DNA of 64,000 nucleotides from DTU013 sp964512095 (GTDB taxonomy: Bacteria; Bacillota; Clostridia; Acetivibrionales; DTU013): NCBI GenBank assembly GCA_964512095.1, contig CAZEIH010000017.1, positions 1 to 64,000 of the forward strand, given 5' to 3'. The translations under genes were made by a program, and so were the position numbers. This document shows positions 8,993 to 19,430 of this stretch, one piece after another. Numbering within the stretch: position 1 is the first letter of the stretch; each line of letters starts with the position of its first letter. Below the pieces are notes generated by a model, which was not told the origin of the DNA, ran no database searches, and was given only the letters and a program-made list of their open reading frames with translations.

Positions 8993-11900
8993 TTACTCTG
9001 CCATACCTTTTATTATCATAGTTAGAATCTTAGCTACTTCTGCTCTTGTGGCATTGTCCTTTGGAGCAAAGTATCTTGTGTTATTCTCTCCTGCAATCCT
9101 GCCTTCGATTATGCCCGCCTGTTGCAATGCTGAAGCAGCATCAGCCGCATATGAGCTTATACTATCCTGATCTGTGAACTTCATCTTAGCACTAACCTTA
9201 GGCAATTCATACTTCATTGCCTTAGCAAAATTCCGTATCATTACAGCCATATCCTGACGTGTAATGCTAGCCTTAGGTGAGAACTGATTATTGCCCGTTC
9301 CCTTGGTGATAACATTCTCAGATGCCCAACCAACTGCTCCGGCATAGTAAACGCCATCATTCACATCTGAAAAACCTGATGCAGAATATTTGCTCAAATC
9401 AACACCAGCTATCCTTGCAAGGAGAGTCACAAAGTCAGCCCTTGTGATATTATTGCCTGCACCGTATTTCCCACCACCAATGCCGTTGGTAACCCCTCTT
9501 GCTGCCAGGAAGGTAACATATTCAGCTGCCCAGGCAGGAACATCAGTAAACTCCTTCTCATTGCAACCAACTGCAATCAGTGATAAGCGGTTAGTCTTGA
9601 AGACCACTGTCTTAGTTTCCGTATTATATATGCCTCCATTCATCACGCTCATGTTTCCATTTGAATCACCGCTGTATACAACAATGGCATTAGGATCCTC
9701 GCCAGTCTTAAGAGTATAAGGAATCCTCACGCTAACAAGACCCTTACCCAAATCAGTTACCTTTTTACTCCCTGATGTAACTGCTAAATCATATACAGGT
9801 CTGTCACCAATCAATGTCCTGGCCTCATTTGAAAGTTTGGAAACATCAGCCTTTGTAACTTTAATCTCCACATCTGCATTGAGTTTTTTTAGGGTCTCAA
9901 CAGCACCCTGATTAAATACTAATTCAACTGCTGACTTCACAGTTAAATCCTCTGCATTTTCCAGCATTTCCATCCTAACTGATACTTTACCGCTACTATC
10001 GGTATTTATTTCGGGGTTTGTTTCACCATCACCCTGTGTAGGCAACTCAGGTACTCCTCCGCCGCCGCCAGCACCTCCACCGCCACCAGTGCCACCGCCA
10101 CCGCCACCGTCACCGCCGCCGTCACCGCCACCGTCACCGTCACCGCCACCGCCACCGCCGCCGTCACCGCCACCGTCACCGCCACCGCCACCGTCACCGC
10201 CACCGTCACCGTCACCGTCACCGCCACCGTCACCGTCACCAGAATCTGCGGTAACAGTAACATCACATTTTGCCGACTCATTACCAGCTTTAGCAGTAAT
10301 CCATGCAGTACCCTTACTTACACCAAGTACTGCGCCATTGTTAACAGTAGCAACCGCCGGATTACTGGATTCCCATATAACCTTCTTGTTAGTTGCATTA
10401 GCAGGTGACACCGTTGCAGTAAGCTGTTTCACTTCATTAATCTTAACGACCAGGGTACTCTTATTGAGAGTTACGTCTGTTACAGGTATGTCCTTTGTAT
10501 CAATTGTATTTATAATATAATCATTGGTAAAATTGTGTACACCGTTTATTGTTACAGCTACACAGTATTCTTTACTCAAATCAAGACCAGATAGGCTTTC
10601 TTTTGTAAATACAAAGTAGCCCGGCATGTCAGAATACTCCATTAGCTCAACGGTTTTGACCGGTCTAAAATTAGTATTATTGTCCCTATCATATATGAGC
10701 GCTTTAATTATGGCAGTTTTTTCAACTTTTCCTTCTACTATAAATCCAACTAGCCCATACTCATTACTTATTGGGTAGGAAATTTCAGCTATTGAAGATA
10801 CCGGTACCATATATTTTTCAACTGTTCCCAGCATCATGGTATTGTAAATATCTTTGCCATCATATTGAGGCTTTATATAGTAATACCCGGTAGATATATC
10901 ATCTTCGACCTTTGCTATAATATTATAATAATCTTCGTACTCATAACGGCCCGATGAACGGCTTACTACAGGATTACTTACTTTTATTGTATTACCTAAT
11001 AAATCCGTCATTACATATGTGAATTTAGTTGTGTCATAGGGTTCATCCTTTTTCACCATATACGCAGAGCCTTCTAACTCTATTCCGTCATTATAACCAA
11101 TCTGTATTCTGGTTGACGTAGCATACAGCTTGGTATTATCTAAACAGCCAACAAATGAAGTAATCGTTTGTGTCTCTCCTAGTTCATTAGTATGCTTTAT
11201 TTTAATATAATAATTTCCTTCTGCTAACTGGATATCGCTGTTTAGAGAAATAGTACCATTCAGAGATATTGCATCCACCTTGGAGCTAATGGGCTCATTA
11301 TTAATAGTAACATCTTCAGTAGCTAGACCAACAATTTTACCGCTTCTATCAGTTAATGTGACTTCATATTGATCAGATAAACTAACCCCATAGCGTCCTT
11401 TAGACAAAAGTATGTAAAAGGGCACCTTTGTATCGGTCTTAGTGAAAAATTGTTTTCCAATGAAACTTAGCGGTATCCCACTATCATAGGGAATGTTAAA
11501 GCTAAAAGTATCTGTATATACGCTTCTACCGTCATCATGACTATATTTCACAATATATGTACCTGAATTAAGATCAAGAATTATTCCTGATTCATCCTTA
11601 AATTGCAGCAAATACTCCCTATCAATTGGTAAGTCTATTTCTTTCGCTAAAAGATTATCTGTAAGCTCAGAATTTTTATACAATTCAACAGTTATAGGAA
11701 TACCAGGAGAATTAACAGCTTTAATTTTCAGCTCAGCTTTATTGCCATTTACCAATTCATAATCGTAAATATAAAAGTCTCTTACTATATTTAAGTATGA
11801 TTGTGCACAATTGTAGTATAAGTCAAAATCAGAGCTACATTCAACATAGTAATTATCATACCCTGTGTATTTACTCTCTCCATCAAACTCTACTTTATAT

Positions 11901-13183
11901 AAGAGGCAATTGCTAAGCTCCTGATGGTATCTGCTTTCAACAGTACTGCCAATAGTATTTCCGCTTTCATCCTTAATGCTTATATTTACTACATCCTTGT
12001 TAATCTTGTCGCCAATAAGTCTGACGATTGCTTGATTACTGCCAAGGGTCAGAGGAGGATAGCCATCAAAACCATCTGTCGATATATTTTGTATTATAAA
12101 GCCATCAACAATTTCTACTACATTATCAAATTGAGCCTTAACTTCTCCATTGACTGTAACTGTAAATCCAGCAGCGCCCTCGTTCCATTCTTTTGTTCGG
12201 TGCATTTTGGTGCCGAAATATAAATATTTTCTCTTCATTTCATGCCAATTGAAAACACTTTTGTATCTTGTATCGACCAAGTTAGATTTTGATGCATAGT
12301 AGATATTGCTGTTACTAACATCGCTTGTTGCAATTATCTCATCATTAGCATTAATCATATTAATAGTTATTTCATCATTAGCATTAAGGCTTTCTAGGCT
12401 GTCAATCGAAGGTGTCGCTAATTCAATATCAAAATTCATTTCATTTATATTAATATACCGTCCGCTTTCTAAGTTAGCCTGTGTGTCTTTTACATATGTC
12501 AATTCAAGCGGTCCTGTCTGATACGCCTTAACGACTTTTGATTCGCTGTCCTTCTTCCACAGTGATATATATACTGTCTGTTGATCCTTTCCATCTAAAT
12601 ATTCTGAAATATCGCTATAGTAAACATAATTTAAATTACCTAATTGTTTGATTTCTTCTTGACTGCCTCTATTATCATCTTCGTCTACTTTTGTAGATAT
12701 TCTAATATGACAGTCTCTTGTATCATCCATTCCAGTTATCACCACAAAGAACTGTTTATTTATATTAATATCATCATGAAGAAAATTCTTATCCGCTGTA
12801 ATCAGCTTAATATCTTCCTTTTCATCTGTTAGAGGGATCATTTTTGTCTCGACTCTCTTGGGTAGGTTAATTTCCGTTTGTTCTATGTTCAATTCACTAA
12901 AGGCAAAAGTACGGGCAGAAGGAGGCGAAACCACAACCTGTGCTATATCAGGTGTACTGCCATTAAGGGTAATTGGAACAGTAATACTGCCAGTATTGCC
13001 GACACTAACTATATCTTCGCTTACAAGAACTCCGTCTGTGGCTTGCTCAAATTGCCCCTTGTCTTCAGAAAGCTCAAGGTTGCCATTGTTACCTAATGCC
13101 ATTACAGGCATAATTGAGCCAATAATCATAAATAGTGCAATTGCTAATGAGTATAGGTTCTTTAAAAACTTATTATTTCTCAC
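8993..13183 (-). CDS. secreted S-layer-homology (SLH) surface protein with Ig-like domain
   Basis: About 1396 residues. An N-terminal signal peptide (basic RNNKFLKNL, hydrophobic core, VMA cleavage site near 30) leads into a long extracellular part of mixed beta-type sequence with no family I recognise. A BIG2-type Ig-like domain follows (VTLNKSTLVVKINEVKQL, about 930-1010), then a Gly/Asp/Ser-poor linker of about 65 residues made of GGGDGDGG repeats, a short beta domain, and three SLH repeats at the C-terminus (FTDVPAWAAEYV, FSDVNDGVYYAG, FTDQDSISSYAA). SLH repeats bind pyruvylated secondary cell-wall polymer, so the protein is anchored on the cell surface. The GTG at 13183 is preferred because GGGGGA lies seven bases upstream; the ATG at 13198 has no ribosome site. 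No pyruvyl transferase is in the window. Confidence 0.85.
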   Translation of the reverse strand: MRNNKFLKNLYSLAIALFMIIGSIMPVMALGNNGNLELSEDKGQFEQATDGVLVSEDIVSVGNTGSITVPITLNGSTPDIAQVVVSPPSARTFAFSELNIEQTEINLPKRVETKMIPLTDEKEDIKLITADKNFLHDDININKQFFVVITGMDDTRDCHIRISTKVDEDDNRGSQEEIKQLGNLNYVYYSDISEYLDGKDQQTVYISLWKKDSESKVVKAYQTGPLELTYVKDTQANLESGRYININEMNFDIELATPSIDSLESLNANDEITINMINANDEIIATSDVSNSNIYYASKSNLVDTRYKSVFNWHEMKRKYLYFGTKMHRTKEWNEGAAGFTVTVNGEVKAQFDNVVEIVDGFIIQNISTDGFDGYPPLTLGSNQAIVRLIGDKINKDVVNISIKDESGNTIGSTVESRYHQELSNCLLYKVEFDGESKYTGYDNYYVECSSDFDLYYNCAQSYLNIVRDFYIYDYELVNGNKAELKIKAVNSPGIPITVELYKNSELTDNLLAKEIDLPIDREYLLQFKDESGIILDLNSGTYIVKYSHDDGRSVYTDTFSFNIPYDSGIPLSFIGKQFFTKTDTKVPFYILLSKGRYGVSLSDQYEVTLTDRSGKIVGLATEDVTINNEPISSKVDAISLNGTISLNSDIQLAEGNYYIKIKHTNELGETQTITSFVGCLDNTKLYATSTRIQIGYNDGIELEGSAYMVKKDEPYDTTKFTYVMTDLLGNTIKVSNPVVSRSSGRYEYEDYYNIIAKVEDDISTGYYYIKPQYDGKDIYNTMMLGTVEKYMVPVSSIAEISYPISNEYGLVGFIVEGKVEKTAIIKALIYDRDNNTNFRPVKTVELMEYSDMPGYFVFTKESLSGLDLSKEYCVAVTINGVHNFTNDYIINTIDTKDIPVTDVTLNKSTLVVKINEVKQLTATVSPANATNKKVIWESSNPAVATVNNGAVLGVSKGTAWITAKAGNESAKCDVTVTADSGDGDGGGDGDGDGGGDGGGGGDGGGDGGGGGGGDGDGGGDGGGDGGGGGGTGGGGGAGGGGGVPELPTQGDGETNPEINTDSSGKVSVRMEMLENAEDLTVKSAVELVFNQGAVETLKKLNADVEIKVTKADVSKLSNEARTLIGDRPVYDLAVTSGSKKVTDLGKGLVSVRIPYTLKTGEDPNAIVVYSGDSNGNMSVMNGGIYNTETKTVVFKTNRLSLIAVGCNEKEFTDVPAWAAEYVTFLAARGVTNGIGGGKYGAGNNITRADFVTLLARIAGVDLSKYSASGFSDVNDGVYYAGAVGWASENVITKGTGNNQFSPKASITRQDMAVMIRNFAKAMKYELPKVSAKMKFTDQDSISSYAADAASALQQAGIIEGRIAGENNTRYFAPKDNATRAEVAKILTMIIKGMAE
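10053..10242. repeat. GC-rich triplet/hexamer repeat encoding the Gly/Asp linker of the SLH protein
   Basis: Almost 190 bases built from CCGCCA and CCGTCA units (GGTGGC/GGTGAC on the coding strand). It encodes Gly-Gly-Asp repeats between the Ig-like part and the SLH repeats. Changes in hexamer number would keep the frame. Its composition is far more GC-rich than the surrounding gene. Confidence 0.9.
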
Positions 13184-13198
13184 TCTTTCATCCCCCAT

Positions 13199-13605
13199 TT
13201 ATTTTTTATGAATAGATTGCTAACTGTGATTATAGTAGAAATGTTTATAAACGTGCCCTGTAGTCATCATAACTAGATAAAGTGTAACACCACCACCTTA
13301 AGAATATTTGACACTGAACAATCAAACTTCATATTGCTTCACATATATTGAAAACTTGTAGTGATAGTGCAAAAGCAACTTCTGCCCTCTTTCAAAAATA
13401 GTTCTGTTTTGCATTTATTGATAATATTTCTTATATCAAGCTATATTTTATCATTTTTGTATATGCTATTCAATGGGTAAAAACAAAAAAGAGAGCTCCT
13501 AAGCTGGTATTGTAACAAGCTGTAATTGTGGCGATCAGTAAGCGTAGTATGCAGAAATCGAAGTTTTGGGCGAGCGTTTGCCCTGATATGCCATTACTTT
13601 TGCTA
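13199..13605. other. intergenic region upstream of the SLH gene
   Basis: About 400 bases without a credible gene. A TATAAT-like box on the minus strand (about 13230-13235) is suitably placed for the SLH gene but lacks a good -35. On the minus strand a weak 4-bp hairpin followed by a T-rich stretch (about 13476-13505) may terminate the MBL hydrolase transcript. Confidence 0.35.
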
Positions 13606-14310
13606 CTATATCCAGGGATTGTTCTGTCTCTCATAATCAATAGTTGTTGCGGGCCCGTGTCCAGGGTAAACCTTTAACGTACCATCCAACTCCATCAACC
13701 TCCTGAGAGAATCCTTAATAACACGGTGGTCACCTAAGCCTAGATCAGTTCTTCCAATGCCAAGCCTAAATAAGGTATCTCCTGTAAAAATACAGCCCTT
13801 GGAACTTCCGGCGTCATTCTTAACACTTTCGCTGCTTTTATCTACTGGGTAACTGTCGCCAATTATGTCTATTGAAGCCTCCTGGCTGTTTGAATATACC
13901 AAAATGCAAATACCACCGGGTGTATGACCTGGGGTATGTATAATCTCAAGCCTAGTATCGCCAAACTCCAGTACATCTCCATCCTTAACCTGAATATCTG
14001 CATTGTTAAATCTTCTAATCGTGCCAAATAATACTGAGCCATTGAGTCTGTGATCTCCTAAAATCGGTGCATCAGCTTCATGGATCACTGTCTTACCTCC
14101 CCTGGCACTCCGCAGCCTATCCACCTGGGCGATATGGTCGATATGAGCATGGGTCATAATGATATACTTTAATTCTAGCCCTTCCTTGTCAAGAACATGG
14201 CTAACATCCTCAACCTCGGCTCCAGGGTCGATGACCACAGCTTCATTTTTGTCACCGAGTATATAGCACTGGGAGTCTAGCATACCTTGTAATGTAGCTT
14301 TCAAAATCAT
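13606..14310 (-). CDS. MBL-fold metallohydrolase (glyoxalase II-like)
   Basis: 234 residues with all metallo-beta-lactamase-fold metal motifs: THAHIDH (about residue 53), the GHTPGG histidine (about 128), GDTLFRLGIGRTD (about 175) and the last histidine in YPGHGPAT near the C-terminus. This is the YcbL/glyoxalase II-like group of hydrolases acting on thioesters such as S-lactoylglutathione, or unknown substrates in thiol-different Firmicutes. The ATG at 14310 is chosen because GAGGTG lies six bases upstream; the in-frame GTG at 14319 is part of that ribosome site. It follows relA in the same direction with a gap of about 120 bases that contains a partial copy of a dispersed repeat. Confidence 0.88.
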   Translation of the reverse strand: MILKATLQGMLDSQCYILGDKNEAVVIDPGAEVEDVSHVLDKEGLELKYIIMTHAHIDHIAQVDRLRSARGGKTVIHEADAPILGDHRLNGSVLFGTIRRFNNADIQVKDGDVLEFGDTRLEIIHTPGHTPGGICILVYSNSQEASIDIIGDSYPVDKSSESVKNDAGSSKGCIFTGDTLFRLGIGRTDLGLGDHRVIKDSLRRLMELDGTLKVYPGHGPATTIDYERQNNPWI

Positions 14311-14341
14311 TAATAACACCTCGCCTAGCCTTTGTTTAGAT

Positions 14342-14372
14342 TCATCTATGTCTTCAGAAGGCTCTGACCTCT
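14342..14372. repeat. partial copy (C5) of the dispersed palindromic repeat
   Basis: About 29 bases starting ATCTATGTCTTCAGAAG and ending TGACCTCT match the left end of the repeat copies at 57591 and 59713, with four differences. The rest of the element is absent or unrecognisable. It lies between relA and the MBL hydrolase gene. Confidence 0.6.
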
Positions 14373-14427
14373 ATACAGCCATGCCTATTCGCCTTCACAA
14401 TCCACTAGTTCTGTCTACAGTCAATAA

Positions 14428-16620
14428 TTATCCCTTGCTTCGGTTCACTTCAAACACGCCATCCACCTTGCGCAGCCTCTTTATTATCTTCTCCAGCTGC
14501 TCCGTATCAGTTATTTCCAATGTCAGCACAATAAGAGCAATCTGATCCTTCGTCGTTCTGGCATTCATAGCCTTAAGAGGTATCTTAGCCTCGCCGATAG
14601 TGTTGGTAACCTCCATCAACAGTTGTGTCCTGTCATTTGCCATAACCGTAATATCGGCCTTGTAAGCCGCATTAGCTGCTGTAATCCATTTCACCTCAAT
14701 AAGCCGTTCTTCCTCGCTAGCACTGCCTGTTACATTAATACAGTCACTTCTATGTACCGATACGCCACGACCTCTTGTAATATATCCAATAATATCATCC
14801 CCGGGGACCGGGTTGCAACACCTTGAAAGCCTAACCAGGCAATTCTCGATACCTTTGACAATAACTCCATTCTCAGGAACAGTCTTTTTCTTCTTATCCT
14901 TGTCCTTCTCCTGTTTTTGCAACTGCTCCTTCTCAAGCTCATCTTTGAGCTCCTCGGGCTTCAGCGTTTTCCTGTATTCCTCCCGAAGCCTCGTAACTAT
15001 CTTGCTAGCACCGATACCGCCATAGCCCACTGCGGAGAACATATCATCCTGAGAGTTGAAATTATACTTTTTAAATACAATCTCGAGCCAATCGCTTTTA
15101 AAGAGCTGGCTGTACAAAAGCCCTTGCTTCTTCAGCTCCCGATCTATAGACTCCTTGCCCCTAAGAATATTCTCTTCCCTGTTTTCTTTTTTAAACCACT
15201 GGTTGATTTTATTTCTCGCCTGAGAGCTCTTGACAATTTTTAGCCAGTCCCGGCTAGGTCCATGGACATTTGAAGAAGTAAGTACCTCTACAATGTCGCC
15301 ATTCTTTAGCTGATAGTTCAGCTTTACAATCTCACCATTTATCCTGGCACCCATCATTTTGTTTCCAACAGCACTATGAATGGAATATGCAAAATCTATT
15401 GGAGTGGACCCGTTAGGTAGGTTAACAACATCTCCCTTGGGAGTAAACACAAACACCTCATCAGCAAACAAGTCAACCTTTACTGTCTCAACAAATTCAT
15501 TTGCATCATTGGCCTCTTTTTGCCACTCCAACATCTGCCTCAGCCAAGCCAGCTTATTGTCTAGCTCATTTCTGCCCGATGACGATCCCTCTTTATACTT
15601 CCAATGGGCAGCTATACCAACCTCGGCCACCTTGTGCATATCCCAGGTCCTAATCTGCACCTCGAAAGGATGGCCGTCATGGCCAATTAGCGTTGTGTGC
15701 AACGATTGATACATATTGGGCTTGGGCATTGCAATATAGTCCTTGAATCTGCCAGGCATGGGCTTAAAGCGCTCATGAACCAGCCCCAATACCGCATAGC
15801 AATCCTTCACAGAATTGACTATAACACGCACCGCAAAAAGATCATATATCTGATCAATTGTCTTACTCTGTGATTGCATTTTTCGATAAATACTATAGAA
15901 ATGTTTAGGACGGCCGTCGATTTGAGTCTCAATGCCGAGTTCAGTCGTTTTTTCTTTAATTTCATTAATAATGCTCATAATATATGCTTCGCGTTCGCGA
16001 CGCTTTTTTGCAATCTTTTCAACCAGCTCATAGTAATCCTGTGGGTGCAAATAGCGAAGACAGCTGTCCTCAAGCTCCCATTTCACCTTTGAAATACCAA
16101 GCCTGTGCGCCAGAGGGGCATATATCTCCAATGTCTCCCTAGCCTTTTCTATCTGCTTTTCCTGAGGCATATACTTCAGGGTATGCATATTATGCTCACG
16201 GTCAGCCAACTTAATCAATATAACGCGGATATCCTTCGCCATTGCAAGAAACATTTTTCTCAGATTCTCGGCCTGTTGCTCCTCCTTAGTGGTATAAGGA
16301 ATTTTGTCCAGTTTTGTGACACCATCAACAAGCATTGCCGTATCATCGCCAAACTGCCCTTTTATGTCGTCATAGGTACAGTTAGTATCTTCCACAGTAT
16401 CATGCAAAATTCCAGCAATAATCGTAGTACAATCCAGCTCTAAATCTGCAAGAATGTGAGCAACCTCAATGGGATGAATAATGTACGGTTCTCCAGACTC
16501 ACGAAGTTGCCCCTCATGAGCCTTTTTTGCCATAGCATATGCTTTATCAAGCAGAGCAATATCGCAGCTTGAATTGTATTTTTTAATTTTTTTGACCAAT
16601 TTATTATACCGGCCGTCCAT
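14428..16620 (-). CDS. relA: bifunctional (p)ppGpp synthetase/hydrolase (RelA/SpoT homolog)
   Basis: 730 residues, the normal length of the long Firmicutes Rel protein controlling the stringent response. The N-terminal HD hydrolase domain has HPIEVAHIL and HDTVEDT (about 45-75). The synthetase domain contains KHFYSIYRKM and GRFKDYIAMPKPNMYQSLH (about 235-310). A TGS domain (VFTPKGDVVNLPNGSTPIDF, about 390-450), a conserved RCCNPVPGD zinc/helical region near 600 and a C-terminal ACT domain follow. Both HD and synthetase motifs look intact, so both activities are expected. GGAGG is five bases before the ATG. Downstream of recJ and apt on the same strand, a common clostridial order. Confidence 0.96.
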   Translation of the reverse strand: MDGRYNKLVKKIKKYNSSCDIALLDKAYAMAKKAHEGQLRESGEPYIIHPIEVAHILADLELDCTTIIAGILHDTVEDTNCTYDDIKGQFGDDTAMLVDGVTKLDKIPYTTKEEQQAENLRKMFLAMAKDIRVILIKLADREHNMHTLKYMPQEKQIEKARETLEIYAPLAHRLGISKVKWELEDSCLRYLHPQDYYELVEKIAKKRREREAYIMSIINEIKEKTTELGIETQIDGRPKHFYSIYRKMQSQSKTIDQIYDLFAVRVIVNSVKDCYAVLGLVHERFKPMPGRFKDYIAMPKPNMYQSLHTTLIGHDGHPFEVQIRTWDMHKVAEVGIAAHWKYKEGSSSGRNELDNKLAWLRQMLEWQKEANDANEFVETVKVDLFADEVFVFTPKGDVVNLPNGSTPIDFAYSIHSAVGNKMMGARINGEIVKLNYQLKNGDIVEVLTSSNVHGPSRDWLKIVKSSQARNKINQWFKKENREENILRGKESIDRELKKQGLLYSQLFKSDWLEIVFKKYNFNSQDDMFSAVGYGGIGASKIVTRLREEYRKTLKPEELKDELEKEQLQKQEKDKDKKKKTVPENGVIVKGIENCLVRLSRCCNPVPGDDIIGYITRGRGVSVHRSDCINVTGSASEEERLIEVKWITAANAAYKADITVMANDRTQLLMEVTNTIGEAKIPLKAMNARTTKDQIALIVLTLEITDTEQLEKIIKRLRKVDGVFEVNRSKG

Positions 16621-16705
16621 ACATTCCTCCGATAAAGCAATATGCTATATGCTGATAAGCTACACTTTTGGAAGGCTCACGTCAGAGCCTCACTATCAAC
16701 TCAAC

Positions 16706-17221
16706 TCAGAACTGTAATATCGACTTAACCTCGTAGCCCTTAAGCCTATCCCTGCCATTCAAAAATCCCAACTCAATAAAGAAAACCAAGCCTGCAACCT
16801 CGCCACCAAGCTTCTCGATAAGCTTGATATTGGACTCGGTGGTGCCTCCAGTAGCCAGTAAATCATCTACGATAGCCACTCTCTGCCCCGGCTTGATGGC
16901 GTCCTCATGTATCTCCAATTCATCAGTACCATACTCTAGAGCATACTGAATTTTTACTGTCTTGTAGGGAAGCTTACCCTTCTTTCTTATAGGCACAAAC
17001 CCTTTATTCATTGCATAAGCCAAAGGAGTTCCAAATATAAACCCTCTCGATTCAGGTCCTACTATCAAATCAAAGTCTCCCAGCTCCTCTAATAGGATTT
17101 TCATTTCATCAACACTCTGCCGCAATCCTTCCGGATCCTGTAAAACAGTAGTAATATCAATAAAATCGACACCCTTTTTAGGAAAATCCGGTACGTGCCT
17201 GAGCTTTTTCTTAAAATCCAT
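16706..17221 (-). CDS. apt: adenine phosphoribosyltransferase
   Basis: 171 residues, full length. It converts adenine and PRPP to AMP in purine salvage. The N-terminus contains PDFPKKGVDFIDITT, and the PRPP-binding loop is VAIVDDLLATGGTT (about 112-126). The start has GGAGGGAG five bases upstream. It lies 18 bases downstream of recJ and 85 bases upstream of relA, matching the recJ-apt-relA order seen in many Firmicutes, so co-transcription is likely. Confidence 0.97.
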   Translation of the reverse strand: MDFKKKLRHVPDFPKKGVDFIDITTVLQDPEGLRQSVDEMKILLEELGDFDLIVGPESRGFIFGTPLAYAMNKGFVPIRKKGKLPYKTVKIQYALEYGTDELEIHEDAIKPGQRVAIVDDLLATGGTTESNIKLIEKLGGEVAGLVFFIELGFLNGRDRLKGYEVKSILQF

Positions 17222-17239
17222 GTAAACTCCCTCCGGCCA

Positions 17240-19408
17240 TTATTTTTTATAGCAATTAGTATTAGCAGCCCTCAGCTCAGTGTAAATCCTTGACGATTCA
17301 AGCTCCACCTTTTCTGCGCCCTTAACTGCTATTATTGCCAAACTCTTATGTCCTACATTTGTTATGTCCAGTAAACCAAGCTCCTCAAATATTTCAAAGG
17401 CTCTCTTTAGTTTAAAAAAGTTCATCTCTATACTGCAGTTTTCTGATAACTGAGCACTTAACTCATATAAATCATCAATACCAAATTCACTCCCGGCAGT
17501 TTTAGCCCTATACCTGACATATTTGTACACCATCTCAAGCTCATTTCTGTCTGGTACCAGTACAGATGGACCTAACCCATACTGGCTCTTCATACTGCTT
17601 ACCTGTCGCATAATAATACTATTATAGTCATTCGATATGTTAAAAACAATGTTTTTGTCGAGATTAGTAAAAATGCAAGGTTTTATGTCTTTAATGTTGA
17701 GCTGGAGTTTCTCAGCTCCGTTCCAAACATTAATATCCGGAGTAAAAGCAACATCTATAGCATCACCCACACTATATTGCTGAGCCAATTCGCCCAAGTT
17801 AAATCCGATAGCCTCGATGCAGAAGCTGGCATCCCGAAGCATAAGCTTTAAGTGTTTTCCACCGCTAAGGGTCTTCATATCAGCAATGCCAAGTGCCATA
17901 TACCCAAAACGCGGGCTGGGATTAGCTTCACCAAAGGGCGCCATATCAGCGATTTCTCTAACGCTGTCAAGGGTTATTTCGCCGCGTTGGACAAAGGCAT
18001 CCAGCTTTAGGTAGGGTAACATATCAGCATCAGTGAGTATATTATCAGCATATTCATTTGTTCTTTTTCTTAATTCCTCTATCCTGCTACTGTGTATGGA
18101 TATCCCTGCCGCCATCTCATGTCCGCCAAACCGATCTAGCAAATCCTCACAAGCACTTAAGGCCATAAACAAATTAAAGCCCTTTATGCTCCTGGCCGAC
18201 CCTTTACCATTTCCCTCATCATCAATTGCAATAACTATACTAGGCCTGTTGTACCGTTGTGTAATCTTTGATGCTACGATACCAATTACACCTTGATGCC
18301 AGCCTTCACCGAAAATTACAAGTACCTTTTCCTTGTCCGGGTTCAGATTTGACTCAACATAGCTTACGGCATCCTCCAATATTAAACTCTCTGTTTCCTG
18401 CCGCTGTTTGTTCTCATCATCAAGCTCCTTTGCCAGTGCCTCTGCTAATACCCTGTCATTGGTAGTAAACAGCCTGACACCCCTTTGGGCATCTCCAAGC
18501 CTCCCGGCTGCATTAACCCTTGGAGCCAGGCCAAAAGCTGCACTATATGAACTAATCTCCTTGTCTCCATAACCGGCGGCTTTAATTAGTGCGTTCATTC
18601 CCAGATTTCGAGTGGTTTGCATTTCCTTTAATCCCAAGCTCGCAATAATTCTGTTTTCGTCCTCCAGTGGCACAATGTCAGCAATTGTCGCAAGCCCAGC
18701 CAGATCGATATATTTGAGATAATCTTCACATCTATCATGCCCTTCAGTGATACAGATACCCTGCACCAGTTTAAACGCCACACCGGCTCCGCAAAGCTCC
18801 TTAAACGGATAGCCGCAGCCGGGCTTATGAGGATTCAACACTGCTACAGCCTCAGGTAAAATCTCCTTACATTCATGATGGTCAGTCACAACCACATCTA
18901 TGCCTGATTCCATTAAGAATCCCACTTCCTCGACTGAAGTAATACCGCAGTCCACTGTTATTACCAGCGACGGCCTAATCGTCACTACCCTTTGCGCACT
19001 TTGCATTGTCAGACCGTATCCATCTTCCATCCTATCAGGTATAAAATAACTGATATTAGCCCCACGAGAGCTTAGAAAATTATATAAAATGGACGTAGCT
19101 GACACCCCGTCCACATCATAATCACCATAAACAAGTATTTCCTGACTACCTTCAATAGCCTGTATAATCCTTGATACCGCCTGTTTCATACCATCCATTA
19201 AAAACGGATGGTGCAAGCGGGAGATATCCGGCCTTAAAAAGTCTCTAACATATTCTATGCCCGACATTCCCGCGCTGACAGTCCCTAAACTTGTAATGCC
19301 CCGGCTCACAAAGACCTTCGCCAGAAGCCTTGATATGCCAGCTCCTTTCGCCAGCCTGTCCACCTCCTGCGCACCAAAGTCCTTATATGTCCAAACCTTC
19401 TCCAGCAT
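17240..19408 (-). CDS. recJ: single-stranded-DNA-specific exonuclease RecJ
   Basis: 722 residues. The 5'-3' ssDNA exonuclease of recombination and base-excision repair. DHH phosphoesterase motifs are visible: YGDYDVDGVS (about 93-102), VVTDHHE (about 172) and the DHHA1-type glycine/histidine box RFGGHEMAAG (about 425). An OB-fold region follows and then a C-terminal extension ending the protein. The ATG at 19408 fits a GGGG ribosome site; the in-frame GTG at 19414 is less likely. A strong terminator separates it from yqeY upstream, so it should have its own promoter, which I could not identify. Confidence 0.94.
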   Translation of the reverse strand: MLEKVWTYKDFGAQEVDRLAKGAGISRLLAKVFVSRGITSLGTVSAGMSGIEYVRDFLRPDISRLHHPFLMDGMKQAVSRIIQAIEGSQEILVYGDYDVDGVSATSILYNFLSSRGANISYFIPDRMEDGYGLTMQSAQRVVTIRPSLVITVDCGITSVEEVGFLMESGIDVVVTDHHECKEILPEAVAVLNPHKPGCGYPFKELCGAGVAFKLVQGICITEGHDRCEDYLKYIDLAGLATIADIVPLEDENRIIASLGLKEMQTTRNLGMNALIKAAGYGDKEISSYSAAFGLAPRVNAAGRLGDAQRGVRLFTTNDRVLAEALAKELDDENKQRQETESLILEDAVSYVESNLNPDKEKVLVIFGEGWHQGVIGIVASKITQRYNRPSIVIAIDDEGNGKGSARSIKGFNLFMALSACEDLLDRFGGHEMAAGISIHSSRIEELRKRTNEYADNILTDADMLPYLKLDAFVQRGEITLDSVREIADMAPFGEANPSPRFGYMALGIADMKTLSGGKHLKLMLRDASFCIEAIGFNLGELAQQYSVGDAIDVAFTPDINVWNGAEKLQLNIKDIKPCIFTNLDKNIVFNISNDYNSIIMRQVSSMKSQYGLGPSVLVPDRNELEMVYKYVRYRAKTAGSEFGIDDLYELSAQLSENCSIEMNFFKLKRAFEIFEELGLLDITNVGHKSLAIIAVKGAEKVELESSRIYTELRAANTNCYKK

Positions 19409-19430
19409 TCCCACCCCTACCTTTGCATAT

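Noticed and set aside
10006..10520. Open frames on both strands across the Gly/Asp repeat of the SLH gene (Pro/Ser and Val/Ala runs)
   Set aside because: Products of the hexamer repeat read in other frames; the SLH frame is continuous with clear domains.
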